Shown here: one piece after another, positions 8,114 to 18,485 of the stretch
How the letters are laid out: every line of letters begins with the position of its first letter
Numbering within the stretch: position 1 is the stretch's first letter
Assembly (NCBI RefSeq): GCF_003259435.1
Contig: NZ_QLMA01000006.1
Coordinates: 124,001 to 188,000, forward strand
Length of the DNA stretch: 64,000 nucleotides
Direction of reading: 5' to 3'
From: Chitinophaga dinghuensis
GTDB taxonomy: Bacteria; Bacteroidota; Bacteroidia; Chitinophagales; Chitinophagaceae
The notes under the pieces: model-generated
Told to the model about the DNA's origin: nothing
Seen by the model: only the letters and a program-made list of their open reading frames with translations
Database searches by the model: none
Made by a program: the position numbers and the translations under genes

Positions 8114-10912
8114 ATGGCCACTGCAAAAAAATTTACCCAACTAATTTTTTCAGCTACTTTCGTATGCCTCTCTGTTCATAGCTACGCCCAATCCATCAAA
8201 GGACGCGTTACCGACGCTACCACCGGCGAACCGCTGGTAGGCGCTACCGTTGTCCTGAAAGGCGCTTCCGCTAAGGCAATCGTTAAACTGGACGGGTCCT
8301 TCCATTTCAAAAATCTTCAACCAGGCGATTATGAACTCGTCGCTACCTATACCGGATATTCCACATCCAAAGCAGGTCCATTCCACCTGAAATCCTCCAC
8401 CGACAACGTGGAAGTGGATATCCCCGCCAAACCAACCTCCAGCGACCTCTCCGGAGTAACCGTGGTAGGAGCCGGCAAAAATGAAGATGCCAGCGCCAGA
8501 AGACTGGAACAAAAATCCTATCAACTGGTAAATATCCTCTCCTCCAAAACACTGCAACTATTACCAGATATCACCGTTGCTAACGCACTGCAACGCGTTA
8601 GCGGCGTCACCGTAGAAAAAAGTAGCTCCGGCGAAGGAAGATATCCCATCATCCGAGGTATGGATAAACGCTATATCAATACCCTCGTCAATAATATCAA
8701 AATCCCCAGTCCGGATAATAAAAGCAGATTCATTCCGCTCGACCTCTTCCCATCCGAACTCCTGGAACGACTGGAAGTCAGCAAAAGCCTGACCCCATCC
8801 ATGGAAGGCGACGCTATCGGCGGTACCATCAACCTGGTGATGAAAGATGCCCCCGCCACCAAACTGTTCCAGGTAAATGTAGGCGGCGGATATAACAACA
8901 TCTTCAATGACCAGCCCTTCCAATCCTTCTCCGCCAGCACGATGAATAAACAGTCTCCCAACCAGATCCATGGCGCTGCCTACGCTGCCAATGAATCCGA
9001 GTTTCCACTGGGACACCTGAACTATCAATCCAAATCCGCACCTATCAACACCAATGCTGGTATCAGTATCGGCAACCGATTTGGTAAAAATAAAAACCTC
9101 GGCGTTATACTCTCCGGTAGTTTCCAGGATCAATACCGCGGTACCGCTACTTCTGTATTCACCACTGCTACCACTCCCAACGTAGACGATATCCCGTCTT
9201 TTGAATACCTGAGAGAAAGAAAATATTCTACCCATACTCAACGTATAGGCGCTACCGGTAAGGTGGATTATCATTTTAATAATAGAAATAAAATATCTCT
9301 ATTCTCTACCTATGTACACCTGGATGATAAACAGGTAAGATCTTCTATCGATACCACCAATGCCATCAACCAGACTTTATCCTATTCTTCCAGAACCACC
9401 TGGCAATACCAATCTATCTACAACACTACCCTCCAGGGCGAACACCAGGTTACAGATAACAGTAAACTGGATTGGTCGGCCGCCTATTCTATTGCAAAAA
9501 ACAGCATCCCGGACCTGACAGCCTTCACCCACGGGGGACTAAGCGTAGACAGAACCGGCCCCAAAGTAAACCTGGTAGGCGATGATATCCTCAGCGCCAT
9601 GACCCGCAGCTGGATGCAAAACAGCGATAAAGACGTTTCCTTCTATGCCAACTATACCCATGATACGAAATTGCTCAACAGGGCTTTTGAATGGAAAGGT
9701 GGTGCGCTGTACCGCAATAAAAACCGCGATAACTTCTACAACTACTATAACCTGAATCCCCTGCGTACAGGCGGTTCTAACCAGTTGTTTACGACAGTAG
9801 ATAATGCGAAATTCACTTTCATCGGCTCCGATGCCACTGCGCAACTTAACGGTAACAACTATACGTTCAGAGAAATCATTACAGCAGCCTACCTCCAAGG
9901 TAAATGGCAACTGGCCAAACAACTGGAAGCCCTCGGCGGACTGAGAGTTGAACACACCTATCAGCATTACAATACGCAATTACCGCCTACTGCAGATTAC
10001 AAAGAGGGCACGATCACTTATACCGACTTCCTCCCAAGTCTGCAATTGAAATACCAACTGCATTACAACCAGGCTTTACGATTCGCTTATTATAAAGCAG
10101 TAGCGCGCCCTCAGTTCTCTGAACTGATTCCTGATGGCCCGGATAACTACGAACTGTTTAAAGAAAGAGGTAACCCGGAAGGCCTGCAACATTCTACTGC
10201 CAATAACTTCGATCTCCGATATGAATTCTTCCCCGGTAAAGCAGATCAATTGTTGCTGGGCGTATTCTACAAGAAAATCGATGATCCTATTGAGTTGTCT
10301 GTAAGAAGATTCGGTTACAATTCCCAGGTATTCCAGCCCGTGAATATTGGAACTGCAGCTACAAACTATGGTTTCGAAGCCGTATTCATCAAGTATATCG
10401 GATCATTTGGTATCTCGGCCAACTATACGTATACCCATTCCCGTATCACGAACGATAGCATGCTCTATAAATACCGCGATCCTAAACTGGGTATCACTGA
10501 TAAATATGTTGCTGAAACCCGCCCTATGCAGGGACAAGCAAACCATATCGGGAATTTATCCTTGCTGTATAAAAACCCGAAATCAGGAACAGATTTCCAG
10601 GTGGCAGTGGTATACACCGGAGAGCGCCTCGCTATCCTGAATACCTATGCTGGCCTCCATTACTGGTTGCAGCCTACTACGCAAGTGGATCTTTCCTTTG
10701 AACAACGCCTGTTCGATAAACTGACCTGCTACGGAAAAATCGTCAACCTCACGAATACCCCGACGATTACCAGCATGCATCAGTCGTACAATAACTATCT
10801 CCAGAAAACCAATGTGCCACTGAGCCAGCAAACAGATACTGACAACAGAATCATTGTTCAGAAAGACTATTATAAAACATCTTTCCTGTTTGGTTTCAGA
10901 TACAAACTTTAA
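8114..10912 (+). CDS. TonB-dependent outer-membrane receptor
   Basis: 932 residues. Signal peptide about 1-26 (cleavage after SYAQ), a carboxypeptidase-regulatory-like beta-sandwich about 27-110 (SIKGRVTDATTGEPLVGATV), a plug domain about 130-255 (NALQRVSGVTVEKSSSGEG, PIIRGMDKRYINTLVNN, EGDAIGGTINLVMK), then a 22-strand-type barrel ending in FLFGFRYKL. It would import a scarce nutrient with energy from TonB. There is no SusD partner; instead a beta-helix lipoprotein follows after 10 bp and a phosphatase after that. This suggests import of phosphate or an organophosphate released at the surface (inference). Confidence 0.93.
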   Translation: MATAKKFTQLIFSATFVCLSVHSYAQSIKGRVTDATTGEPLVGATVVLKGASAKAIVKLDGSFHFKNLQPGDYELVATYTGYSTSKAGPFHLKSSTDNVEVDIPAKPTSSDLSGVTVVGAGKNEDASARRLEQKSYQLVNILSSKTLQLLPDITVANALQRVSGVTVEKSSSGEGRYPIIRGMDKRYINTLVNNIKIPSPDNKSRFIPLDLFPSELLERLEVSKSLTPSMEGDAIGGTINLVMKDAPATKLFQVNVGGGYNNIFNDQPFQSFSASTMNKQSPNQIHGAAYAANESEFPLGHLNYQSKSAPINTNAGISIGNRFGKNKNLGVILSGSFQDQYRGTATSVFTTATTPNVDDIPSFEYLRERKYSTHTQRIGATGKVDYHFNNRNKISLFSTYVHLDDKQVRSSIDTTNAINQTLSYSSRTTWQYQSIYNTTLQGEHQVTDNSKLDWSAAYSIAKNSIPDLTAFTHGGLSVDRTGPKVNLVGDDILSAMTRSWMQNSDKDVSFYANYTHDTKLLNRAFEWKGGALYRNKNRDNFYNYYNLNPLRTGGSNQLFTTVDNAKFTFIGSDATAQLNGNNYTFREIITAAYLQGKWQLAKQLEALGGLRVEHTYQHYNTQLPPTADYKEGTITYTDFLPSLQLKYQLHYNQALRFAYYKAVARPQFSELIPDGPDNYELFKERGNPEGLQHSTANNFDLRYEFFPGKADQLLLGVFYKKIDDPIELSVRRFGYNSQVFQPVNIGTAATNYGFEAVFIKYIGSFGISANYTYTHSRITNDSMLYKYRDPKLGITDKYVAETRPMQGQANHIGNLSLLYKNPKSGTDFQVAVVYTGERLAILNTYAGLHYWLQPTTQVDLSFEQRLFDKLTCYGKIVNLTNTPTITSMHQSYNNYLQKTNVPLSQQTDTDNRIIVQKDYYKTSFLFGFRYKL

Positions 10913-10922
10913 AACTCATCGC

Positions 10923-12335
10923 ATGAAGCATCATATTTTCAATCAATTTTTAGGCTTGTTATTGCTGGCAGGTGCAGTTGCATGTAACAAGACGGCTGAT
11001 AAGAAAGAACTTTACCTGGCGCCTAAAGCGGTGGCCTCTCCGGTAAGCGATACGGGCTGTCTTGGCTCCGATCCGCTCAACAATGCGATCAAAGGAACTA
11101 TGCTGGCCGGAAAAACCTACACCGTTTGCGGAGATATTTTTGTCAATGAAAAAGATACGCTCATCATCCAGGAAGGGGTAACGATCAACTTTACAGGCAA
11201 CTACGGTCTCGGTGTACGCGGTACCCTGATCTCCCTCGGTACTAAGGAAAAACCAAACCTGTTTACCTATCCGGGCGTAACCAAAACAGATACCTACGGC
11301 GCTGATCCAAATGCTGATCCGGCACTCCGTGGTAAATGGATCGGTATCATCGGCGGTCCTACCTGCCCGCTGATGGTAATGAAATGGACACGTGTTGAAT
11401 TCGGAGGCGCTGCTATCCCTGCTGCCAGCGGTATCCGTCAGATCTATACCAGCCCTTATCCACTGTTCTTCCAAAACCCGCACGGAGTGTTTGTAATGGA
11501 AGACTCCTGGATCTATGGTAGCGTGGATGATCCACTGCGTATACTGGGCGGAAAAGTATCCATCATGCGGAATACATTCGAGAAATGTGGCTATACAGGA
11601 GGAGAGGCATTGAATGGAAAAGCAGGTCTGATCGGTGATTTCGCCTATAACCTTTGTATTGGTATGGCTACTAACGGACCTAAACTGTCGAATGCAGGAG
11701 CAATTGCCGGTGTGCCGAACAGTAATCTCCGTATCTATAACAATACGATCGTAAACTGTGGCTACAGACGCTCTTCTGCCGGTCGTGGCGGCTCCATTAA
11801 CTTTGAGGAAGGCGCTGGCGGTATGGCTTTCAATAACCTGATCATTAACTGTAAATTCGGATTACGCGTGGTGCAAAACCCGATTGCAGATACAGCCAAC
11901 CTCACTTACGGTTACAACTATACGTATTGCGATTCTATGTCGGTAGCAAATAATATTTATCCTTCTATGGCTATCAGCGTATGTATCAGCAAAGCGCCTG
12001 CTACGGATATCCCTACGCCTGCATCCTTCCTGCCGGCCAACTGGACGCCAGGCAGTACCTACTCTGCAAATTCCGCCATTATAGGCGCTAATAACCCGCA
12101 GTTCGTAGATGGGCCCTGCCCTTTACCTGCCGGACTTAACCTGCGGGATATTACGGTTGTAGGTAAATATAACTTCCGACTGAAATCCACTTCTCCATGT
12201 ATTGGTAAAGGATTTACCGCTTTCACACCAAGGGCAGACGTACCAGTAGACCCGATCTATGGCGCTACAGACATCACGCCTCCGGGAAAAGATATCGGTT
12301 GCTATCAGTACAATGGTTATGGCAATCAACACTAA
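10923..12335 (+). CDS. Surface lipoprotein with right-handed beta-helix
   Basis: 470 residues from the ATG at 10923; an upstream in-frame ATG at 10854 lies inside the receptor gene and is rejected. Residues 1-21 are a lipoprotein signal with lipobox GAVAC, so it is lipid-anchored. Repeated short turns rich in Asn and Gly (NPHGVFVMEDSWIYG, GKVSIMRNTFEKCG, NLRIYNNTIVNCGY, GMAFNNLIINCKFG) indicate a right-handed parallel beta-helix, a fold used for binding or cleaving polymers. I see no known catalytic triad. Located between a TonB receptor and a phosphatase with 10- and 18-bp gaps, it probably takes the place of a SusD-like surface binding protein (inference). Confidence 0.85.
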   Translation: MKHHIFNQFLGLLLLAGAVACNKTADKKELYLAPKAVASPVSDTGCLGSDPLNNAIKGTMLAGKTYTVCGDIFVNEKDTLIIQEGVTINFTGNYGLGVRGTLISLGTKEKPNLFTYPGVTKTDTYGADPNADPALRGKWIGIIGGPTCPLMVMKWTRVEFGGAAIPAASGIRQIYTSPYPLFFQNPHGVFVMEDSWIYGSVDDPLRILGGKVSIMRNTFEKCGYTGGEALNGKAGLIGDFAYNLCIGMATNGPKLSNAGAIAGVPNSNLRIYNNTIVNCGYRRSSAGRGGSINFEEGAGGMAFNNLIINCKFGLRVVQNPIADTANLTYGYNYTYCDSMSVANNIYPSMAISVCISKAPATDIPTPASFLPANWTPGSTYSANSAIIGANNPQFVDGPCPLPAGLNLRDITVVGKYNFRLKSTSPCIGKGFTAFTPRADVPVDPIYGATDITPPGKDIGCYQYNGYGNQH

Positions 12336-12353
12336 TTCGAAATTCAGCTTACC

Positions 12354-13787
12354 ATGATTAATAAGGCTTATTATTTATTTTTAGGTTTACTCCTTTTTTC
12401 AAAAGGATCGATAGGACAGACGAATACAAATTTTATCGCAGCGCCCTACCTGCAAATCGGCTACCAGCCAAATCCAGGTACAATGGAACTCCTGTGGCAC
12501 AGCGCCGATAGCAGCAATACCTGGGAGGTAGAAGTGAAAGCGGAAGGTACTAATACCTGGAAGAAAGCCGGTAAACCGGAACTGACCCGTGTAGCAGTGG
12601 CTAATCTAAATACGCACTTCGTATACAGAACATTACTGTCAGACCTCTCCTCCGGTAACAGCTTCCAGTACCGCGTACTGAAGAATAAAAAACAGCTATT
12701 TTCCGCGCAGGGAAAAGCGCCGAAAAGAAAAGATCAACCTTTCCGGTTTGTAGCTTTTGGCGATATCGGTGCAGGTACTCCCAGCGCCAAATTACTGGCC
12801 CGCCAGGCACACTTGGCAAATCCTGATCTGGTAGTAGTTCCTGGCGATATCGTATATGAACGTGGACTGATATCCGAATACCGCACTAACTTCTGGCCAG
12901 TTTATAATGCTGATACGATCAGCAATGAAGGCGCTCCATTAATGCGTTCCATTCCCTTTGTTGCCGCACTGGGCAACCACGATGGCGATACAAGAGATCT
13001 CAATAGCCACCCGGACGCTCTCGCTTATTATGCTTTCTGGGATCAGCCACTGAACGGCCTTCCAGCAGTAGAAGGCGGCCCGGTTGTACCAGCTATCAAA
13101 GCGACCGCTGAAAATAGAAAGGCTTTCGAAACAGCTGCTGGTAAAGCTTATCCGGTAATGGGCAATTTCTCTTTTAACTATGGGAATGTTCACTGGACTT
13201 TCATCGATTCTGATACGTATGTGGACTGGACAGACAGCACGCTGCGTAAATGGGTAACGGATGATTTAGCCGCGTCTAAAGATGCTGCCTGGAGAATCGT
13301 GGTATTCCACCACCCAGGTTTCAGCTCTTCCATTGATCATTTTGAACAACAACAAATGCGCCTCCTGTCGCCAGTTTTCGAGGCAGGAAAAGTAGATGTT
13401 GTGCTCAATGGACACGTACATAACTATCAACGCAGCTTCCCGCTTACCTTCCAGCCAGAGAAAAAAGGTACGCTGCTCGTTGGTGGTAAAGACAATAAAA
13501 GCATCCGTGGTAGAGTCGTTCCAGGCAAATGGACACTGGATAAAGCATTTGATGGAAAGTCACAAACCAAACCCAATGGCATTATCTACCTGGTAACTGG
13601 CGCCGGCGGTCAGGAACTGTATAATGAAGAACAGGAAATAGACACCGATTCCTGGCAGAAGTTTACCTTTAAATTCATCGCGCATACGCACTCCTTTACG
13701 GTAGCAGATGTAGACGGAAATAAAATGATCTTCCGCCAGATTGCAGAAGATGGTAAAGAACTGGACACTTTTACAATTACAAAGTAG
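12354..13787 (+). CDS. Exported purple-acid-phosphatase-like metallophosphoesterase
   Basis: 477 residues. A signal peptide (about 1-21) is followed by an N-terminal fibronectin-III-like domain (about 25-125) and a calcineurin-like catalytic domain. All five metal motifs are present: GDIGAG near 136, PGDIVY near 163, GNHDGD near 206, HHPG near 319 and GHVHNYQR near 352. The last motif and the N-terminal domain are those of purple acid phosphatases, which hydrolyse phosphomonoesters with a dinuclear metal centre. It closes a three-gene operon with a TonB receptor and would release phosphate for uptake (inference). Confidence 0.93.
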   Translation: MINKAYYLFLGLLLFSKGSIGQTNTNFIAAPYLQIGYQPNPGTMELLWHSADSSNTWEVEVKAEGTNTWKKAGKPELTRVAVANLNTHFVYRTLLSDLSSGNSFQYRVLKNKKQLFSAQGKAPKRKDQPFRFVAFGDIGAGTPSAKLLARQAHLANPDLVVVPGDIVYERGLISEYRTNFWPVYNADTISNEGAPLMRSIPFVAALGNHDGDTRDLNSHPDALAYYAFWDQPLNGLPAVEGGPVVPAIKATAENRKAFETAAGKAYPVMGNFSFNYGNVHWTFIDSDTYVDWTDSTLRKWVTDDLAASKDAAWRIVVFHHPGFSSSIDHFEQQQMRLLSPVFEAGKVDVVLNGHVHNYQRSFPLTFQPEKKGTLLVGGKDNKSIRGRVVPGKWTLDKAFDGKSQTKPNGIIYLVTGAGGQELYNEEQEIDTDSWQKFTFKFIAHTHSFTVADVDGNKMIFRQIAEDGKELDTFTITK

Positions 13788-13795
13788 AAGCAGCA

Positions 13796-13850
13796 GTTGC
13801 ATTAAAAAAGGCAATGACGTCACAAACGTCATTGCCTTTTTTAATGCAAC
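13796..13850. terminator. Strong bidirectional terminator (25-bp perfect inverted repeat)
   Basis: Arms 13796-13820 and 13826-13850 pair without mismatch around a 5-base loop CACAA. A run of six A in the left arm becomes a run of six T in the right arm, so the structure works on both strands. It separates the convergent phosphatase operon and beta-barrel gene. Confidence 0.93.
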
Positions 13851-13858
13851 TAAATATA

Positions 13859-16330
13859 TTAGTTCTCCACCGGAGGCTTCGTCAGGAAATTCTCTGTATC
13901 CTTGGATTTAGCGGTTTTGATCTTTCCAAACTTATACATAAAATTGATACCAAATGAACGATAAGGAATGTATAACTGATTCGTGGAATGCAGATAGTCC
14001 GTTTCCTGTATGGTAGTTTGTGTCAGGTATTTGGCAAATGGATTCACTGCCACCAAACCAATACTTCCTTTATTATTGAACAGTTGCTTTTTAACAGCCA
14101 ATGTATAGGAATAGAATTCTGCTGTGCGACCCTGCCATCTGATCCCCGATTTATAATTCCCAAAGACTTCTGCCACCAGATCTTTGTTAATCTGCCAGCT
14201 GCTATTGAGGTTGAAACGGTATTCAAATCCGCTGATATGAGTAGGGGTGGAGTATATATTGTTCGTTTCTCTCCTGTACAACTGCACATTCGGACGGATA
14301 GTGATTTTGCGTCCAATGGATACCGTACCGGAAATATTAGTACCTATCCTCGTTTCTGCGGCAATGTTATCCCTCTTCGTCACATTCACATTACTATACA
14401 GAGAATCTCCAATCATATAATCTCCGTAGAAGGTAGTATAGGACTTGATATCCGGACTATTACGTGTATACAGCAGCACAATGTTCAGGTTATTGTCGCC
14501 ATTGAAATTCTGGTTGAAAGCGAGTTTAAAATCATTTCCGATTTCCGGCTTCAATAACGGGTTTCCCATGGTGATATTATGCGGATCGGTCAGGTTTACA
14601 AAAGGATTCAGATCCCTGTAATCCGGACGTTCCAGTCTGTAAGAGTAGCTGAATGATAATGTTTGCTGCCCTTTAAAGGTATGCGCCACTGTCAACGACG
14701 GTCCCGCATTGCTGTAGTCTGGTACATTCGACTGACCTACCTTATCATAAGTAGACTTATTAGTGGTATATTCCCAGCGGAAACCCGCCAGCACATTCAG
14801 ATAATTAAACAGGTTCATAGTACCGGAAACATAACCGGCATACACCTGACGTTTAAATACAGAACTATAAGACTGCTGATTATCATGCACAAATCCGGAT
14901 TCCTTTGGACTAAAAGTATATACCCCGGCAGTACTGGATAAGGTTTCTGCTTCTGTTTTTACACCTGCTTCCAGCAACAATTTACTGCTAATAGGCTGTG
15001 CATAGTCGATCGCCACGCTGTACAAATGATCAGTGCCGGGATTCAGACTGCGAGAGCCGGAAAGTATAGTTGGATCGCCAATTCCATGTTGGGTCTGAAA
15101 GTAGGAGGTATGGTTGTCTCCATTGCTGTTAAACAATACAACAGACAATTCCTGTTTATCCCGCTTGAATTTATGCCGATAATCCAGGGAAAGATCCAGC
15201 GTTGAATTATTCACTTTTGTGCCTGCATCACGGATATTCGAACTTTCATCCAGTAAAATTCCGTTCATATCTCTGGTACTGCTATATTGATTCGTGCTGC
15301 CTTCGTTACGGTTGCTGAAATGATTATAGCTGAGAGAGAATGCTAAGTTGTCGCTGCTACTTAAGGTCCAGTCTACCCCTAATCCTGTCTGGTAGCTGCT
15401 TCTGTTGAAGTCGTTCCCTCCATTTTGTTGCAGATAGTATTTGTCTTTGGAAAGCGAATCTATCGCATAACGATCCACCGTAGTTTTCGTACGAACTGTC
15501 GTTTGTGCGCTACCGTTAAAGTAACCGGTAACGGATATATTATTTGCTTTGTAAAAGAGATTGACAGCGCCATTTTCCAGTCGCGTACCAGCAGTAGCAT
15601 TGATAGTACCGCTGAATCCCTGGGATTTATTCTTTTTTAAGATAATATTGATAATACCGCCGGTACCTTTGGCGTCGTATTTGGAACCAGGACTGGACAT
15701 CACTTCCACGCTCTGAATCTGGGACGCAGGAATCGACTGCAATACATCCGCTACGTTCGTACCAAACATCGTAGAGGGCTTACCGTTAATGAGAAATTGT
15801 ACGCTGGGATTGCCTAGTAATTCTACATTTCCGGAAGCATCTACCGTTACCTGTGGTACCTTTCGCAATACATCGGCCACCATAGCGCCCTGCGAGGTTA
15901 CATCGCTTTCAACATTATATACAAGCCGGTCTATTTTATTCTCTACTAATTGCTTTTTCGCCGTCACCTGGATACCATTCAGCATCTTGGTATTGGTATG
16001 CAGGAGTATCACTTTTTCTATCAGCCCCTTATCCGTGGCTTTGATGGTAAACTGTTCATGATAGGTTTCAAACCCCGCATAGCCCACTGTTAATTGATAA
16101 GTGGCGGCCGCCAGGTTGCTGAGCTGGAAAGTGCCGGTACTATCCGTGAATACAGGAGGAATATTCGTGTTCCCTCCAGCAATGGAAAGAATCACGGTGG
16201 CCCTGTCCAAAGGTTGTTGACTGGTAGCGTCTTTGACGACTGCCTTGATGCCAGGTTTTCCGGTTTGTGCGTAAAGGAAATGCGATGATAAAAGAAGTAC
16301 TATTGCCAGTGCGATTTTCTTAAAGGTCAT
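13859..16330 (-). CDS. Outer-membrane beta-barrel protein with carboxypeptidase-regulatory-like domain
   Basis: 823 residues. Signal peptide about 1-22, a CarboxypepD_reg-like domain about 27-115, a TonB-plug-like region about 125-235 (LRKVPQVTVDASGNVELLGN, VEVMSSPGSKYDAKGTGGIINIILKK) and a barrel to about 800 (family I recall as OMP_b-brl_3). This type resembles TonB receptors but often lacks a clear TonB box, and its cargo is unknown. It lies 74 bp after a histidine kinase and response regulator in the same direction, so the two-component system may control it or be co-transcribed with it. Confidence 0.9.
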   Translation of the reverse strand: MTFKKIALAIVLLLSSHFLYAQTGKPGIKAVVKDATSQQPLDRATVILSIAGGNTNIPPVFTDSTGTFQLSNLAAATYQLTVGYAGFETYHEQFTIKATDKGLIEKVILLHTNTKMLNGIQVTAKKQLVENKIDRLVYNVESDVTSQGAMVADVLRKVPQVTVDASGNVELLGNPSVQFLINGKPSTMFGTNVADVLQSIPASQIQSVEVMSSPGSKYDAKGTGGIINIILKKNKSQGFSGTINATAGTRLENGAVNLFYKANNISVTGYFNGSAQTTVRTKTTVDRYAIDSLSKDKYYLQQNGGNDFNRSSYQTGLGVDWTLSSSDNLAFSLSYNHFSNRNEGSTNQYSSTRDMNGILLDESSNIRDAGTKVNNSTLDLSLDYRHKFKRDKQELSVVLFNSNGDNHTSYFQTQHGIGDPTILSGSRSLNPGTDHLYSVAIDYAQPISSKLLLEAGVKTEAETLSSTAGVYTFSPKESGFVHDNQQSYSSVFKRQVYAGYVSGTMNLFNYLNVLAGFRWEYTTNKSTYDKVGQSNVPDYSNAGPSLTVAHTFKGQQTLSFSYSYRLERPDYRDLNPFVNLTDPHNITMGNPLLKPEIGNDFKLAFNQNFNGDNNLNIVLLYTRNSPDIKSYTTFYGDYMIGDSLYSNVNVTKRDNIAAETRIGTNISGTVSIGRKITIRPNVQLYRRETNNIYSTPTHISGFEYRFNLNSSWQINKDLVAEVFGNYKSGIRWQGRTAEFYSYTLAVKKQLFNNKGSIGLVAVNPFAKYLTQTTIQETDYLHSTNQLYIPYRSFGINFMYKFGKIKTAKSKDTENFLTKPPVEN

Positions 16331-16404
16331 ATGTTCCGCTATATTATGGGGTGCAATTTAGCAGGCAATTCTGGTAGCATTCTGAAGCGGGCAATATCAT
16401 AGGG

Positions 16405-17661
16405 TTAGTGCCATCTGAAAATGAAATGATGCCGGCCTTCCCCATATTCATAGTAAGGAGTGATCTGAGAGGAAATGCAGATCTGGCGTACAATGGAGAG
16501 GCCAAGTCCGTTGTTGTTATTATTAACGGTGCTCTTATAGAACCTGGAAAATACCTTCTCTGCATCTAATGGGATATTGATCCCCGTATTGGATACTTTC
16601 AGTAATTTATCCTCCAACTGAATATGAATATGCCCCTCTGGATGATTATGCCGGGTGGCATTACTGAAGAGATTGTTGAGTAAGATTTCCAACAGATCAG
16701 GATTGACCTGCATCGTTACGGGATGTGCCTGCAATTGGTAGCAGAGCTGGCAGTCTTCCCATATTTCCTCAAACTGACTCACTTTCCGCTGTATGACTTC
16801 TTCTAACTGGATTTCCTGTCGCTGACTGAACTGATTGTTTTCTATTTTCGTCAGCAGCAGCAGAGAATGACTGAGCGCCGATAATTTGGTAACGGCTCCA
16901 TAAGCATCCGTCAATAGTTCCACCTGGTCTTCTGTAAAATTCTCTTGTTGAATTAATACATCCAGCTTAGATCGTATAATCGTGAGCGGTGTCTGAAACT
17001 CATGAGAGGCATTCTCTGTAAATTCCTTCAACAGACGATATTCCTTGCTGGCATTGGATGTAACCATCGTCAGGTGCTCATTCATGATACGGAATTCATC
17101 AATTTTGCTCTTCTTAAATTCAATCGCCCCCAGATTACTCAAACGGAAATTTTTAAGAATATACAAAGTGTCATAAAATGGTTTCCATAGTCTGGAAATA
17201 AAGAACCGGTTGATGACCGCAAGAATAACCACCAATAAGAGTATCATGGCCATCGTTATCGCCATGACAGCATAGGTAATATGCCGAATCCCTTCCAGTG
17301 GCTTACTGATTTTTATATTGTACAACTGCTGATGTAAGGATACCGTAAATTCCAGGGTACGCCCCAAGTGCCAATGCCCGTTTTCGGGATAATATTCTCC
17401 GGAATAAATAATGTAAGGACTGTCTACCGCTTTATCCGTTTTTGTGGTGGCAATGCGTAAATTGTCGTAAGCGGTAGAGGAGGGAAGGTTCTGGGAGACA
17501 CGTACATATGCTTTTGCACGGTCCATAGAGGATTCCAGGCTTTCGTCCAGTTCATATAAAAGTACCTGTTTGGTAAGCAGGTAACTGCTGATACCGGACA
17601 AAATAAACAGTAAGGTCAGGATTAAAAAATTCTGCCGGTTATAATGAACAATCAGCTTCAT
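16405..17661 (-). CDS. Sensor histidine kinase
   Basis: 418 residues. Two transmembrane segments (about 11-30 and 128-152) bracket a small periplasmic sensor domain of about 95 residues. The cytoplasmic part carries the phospho-acceptor His220 in NASHEFQTPL, an N box with Asn334 (LLNNLFSNATRHN) and a G box GLGLSI near 385-390 preceded by a run of Asn. It overlaps the response regulator by four bases (ATGA, 17658-17661), so the pair is translationally coupled. The signal it senses is unknown; a C-terminal aromatic-rich tail replaces the usual longer ATPase tail. Confidence 0.93.
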   Translation of the reverse strand: MKLIVHYNRQNFLILTLLFILSGISSYLLTKQVLLYELDESLESSMDRAKAYVRVSQNLPSSTAYDNLRIATTKTDKAVDSPYIIYSGEYYPENGHWHLGRTLEFTVSLHQQLYNIKISKPLEGIRHITYAVMAITMAMILLLVVILAVINRFFISRLWKPFYDTLYILKNFRLSNLGAIEFKKSKIDEFRIMNEHLTMVTSNASKEYRLLKEFTENASHEFQTPLTIIRSKLDVLIQQENFTEDQVELLTDAYGAVTKLSALSHSLLLLTKIENNQFSQRQEIQLEEVIQRKVSQFEEIWEDCQLCYQLQAHPVTMQVNPDLLEILLNNLFSNATRHNHPEGHIHIQLEDKLLKVSNTGINIPLDAEKVFSRFYKSTVNNNNNGLGLSIVRQICISSQITPYYEYGEGRHHFIFRWH

Positions 17662-18350
17662 CCCATAGGAGTTTCATCTGCGGCGAATTTATAACCCATG
17701 CCATAAAGCGCTCTGATGTAGTCCGGACAACCTTTATCCATCAGCTTTTTGCGGAGATTTTTGATATGCGTATAAATGAAATCGAAGCTGTAACCAAGAC
17801 TGGCTTGTTCCTCCCATAGATGCTCTGCAATCGCTTCCTTCGTGACAATCCGATTGCGATTGCTTATAAAATAGAGTAGTAGTTTATATTCTTTTTTAGT
17901 GAGATGAATCTCCTCCGTACCGCATTTCACCGTCTTATCCAGTATGTTGACGCTCAGTCGGTCTAAGGAAATAATATTGTTACCCTCAAACTGCTTACGG
18001 CGGATAATAGAATTCACCCTGGCTGTTAATTCGGCCAGATGAAATGGTTTGGTGAGATAGTCGTCTCCCCCTAATTCTAATCCTGCTATTTTATCATCCA
18101 GAGAATTTCTTGCAGAAATAATAATCACGCCTGCTGCCACTTTTCTCCGCTTCATATGCTGGAGTAAATCCAAACCACTGCCACCAGGAAGGGTAATGTC
18201 CAGGATAATGCAATCATAGGAATTGGTATCCAGTTTTTCCTTGCCTTCTTCATAATGATAGGCGGCATCGCAAAGGAAATTACTTTGTAAAAGGTAACTG
18301 TGGATACTTTTGGTCAGCGATGGCTCATCTTCTATGATTAGTAATTTCAT
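17658..18350 (-). CDS. OmpR/PhoB-family response regulator
   Basis: 230 residues. The receiver domain (1-120) has the acidic pocket E7/D8, the phosphorylation site Asp51 (IILDITLPGGSG) and the conserved Lys101 (LTKPFHL). Residues about 130-225 form a winged-helix DNA-binding domain (LTKKEYKLLLYFISN, RKKLMDKG, IRALYGMGYKF). It heads an operon with the histidine kinase and probably the beta-barrel gene. The upstream region, shared with a divergent gene, contains a 14-bp palindrome. Confidence 0.94.
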   Translation of the reverse strand: MKLLIIEDEPSLTKSIHSYLLQSNFLCDAAYHYEEGKEKLDTNSYDCIILDITLPGGSGLDLLQHMKRRKVAAGVIIISARNSLDDKIAGLELGGDDYLTKPFHLAELTARVNSIIRRKQFEGNNIISLDRLSVNILDKTVKCGTEEIHLTKKEYKLLLYFISNRNRIVTKEAIAEHLWEEQASLGYSFDFIYTHIKNLRKKLMDKGCPDYIRALYGMGYKFAADETPMG

Positions 18351-18485
18351 GGTGTGCAGACTTTGGCGGCATAGATGCCTGCTGCAAAAATGACTAATAA
18401 ATGCTTGTGGATATATTAAATTAATATGAATTTTGAGAAGTCCTTAAAAATCAGAAGCCTTGTTGGATTTTCAAGATTAATATTT

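Noticed and set aside
10854..10922. Upstream in-frame start of the beta-helix lipoprotein
   Set aside because: It lies inside the TonB receptor gene and would bury the lipoprotein signal peptide.
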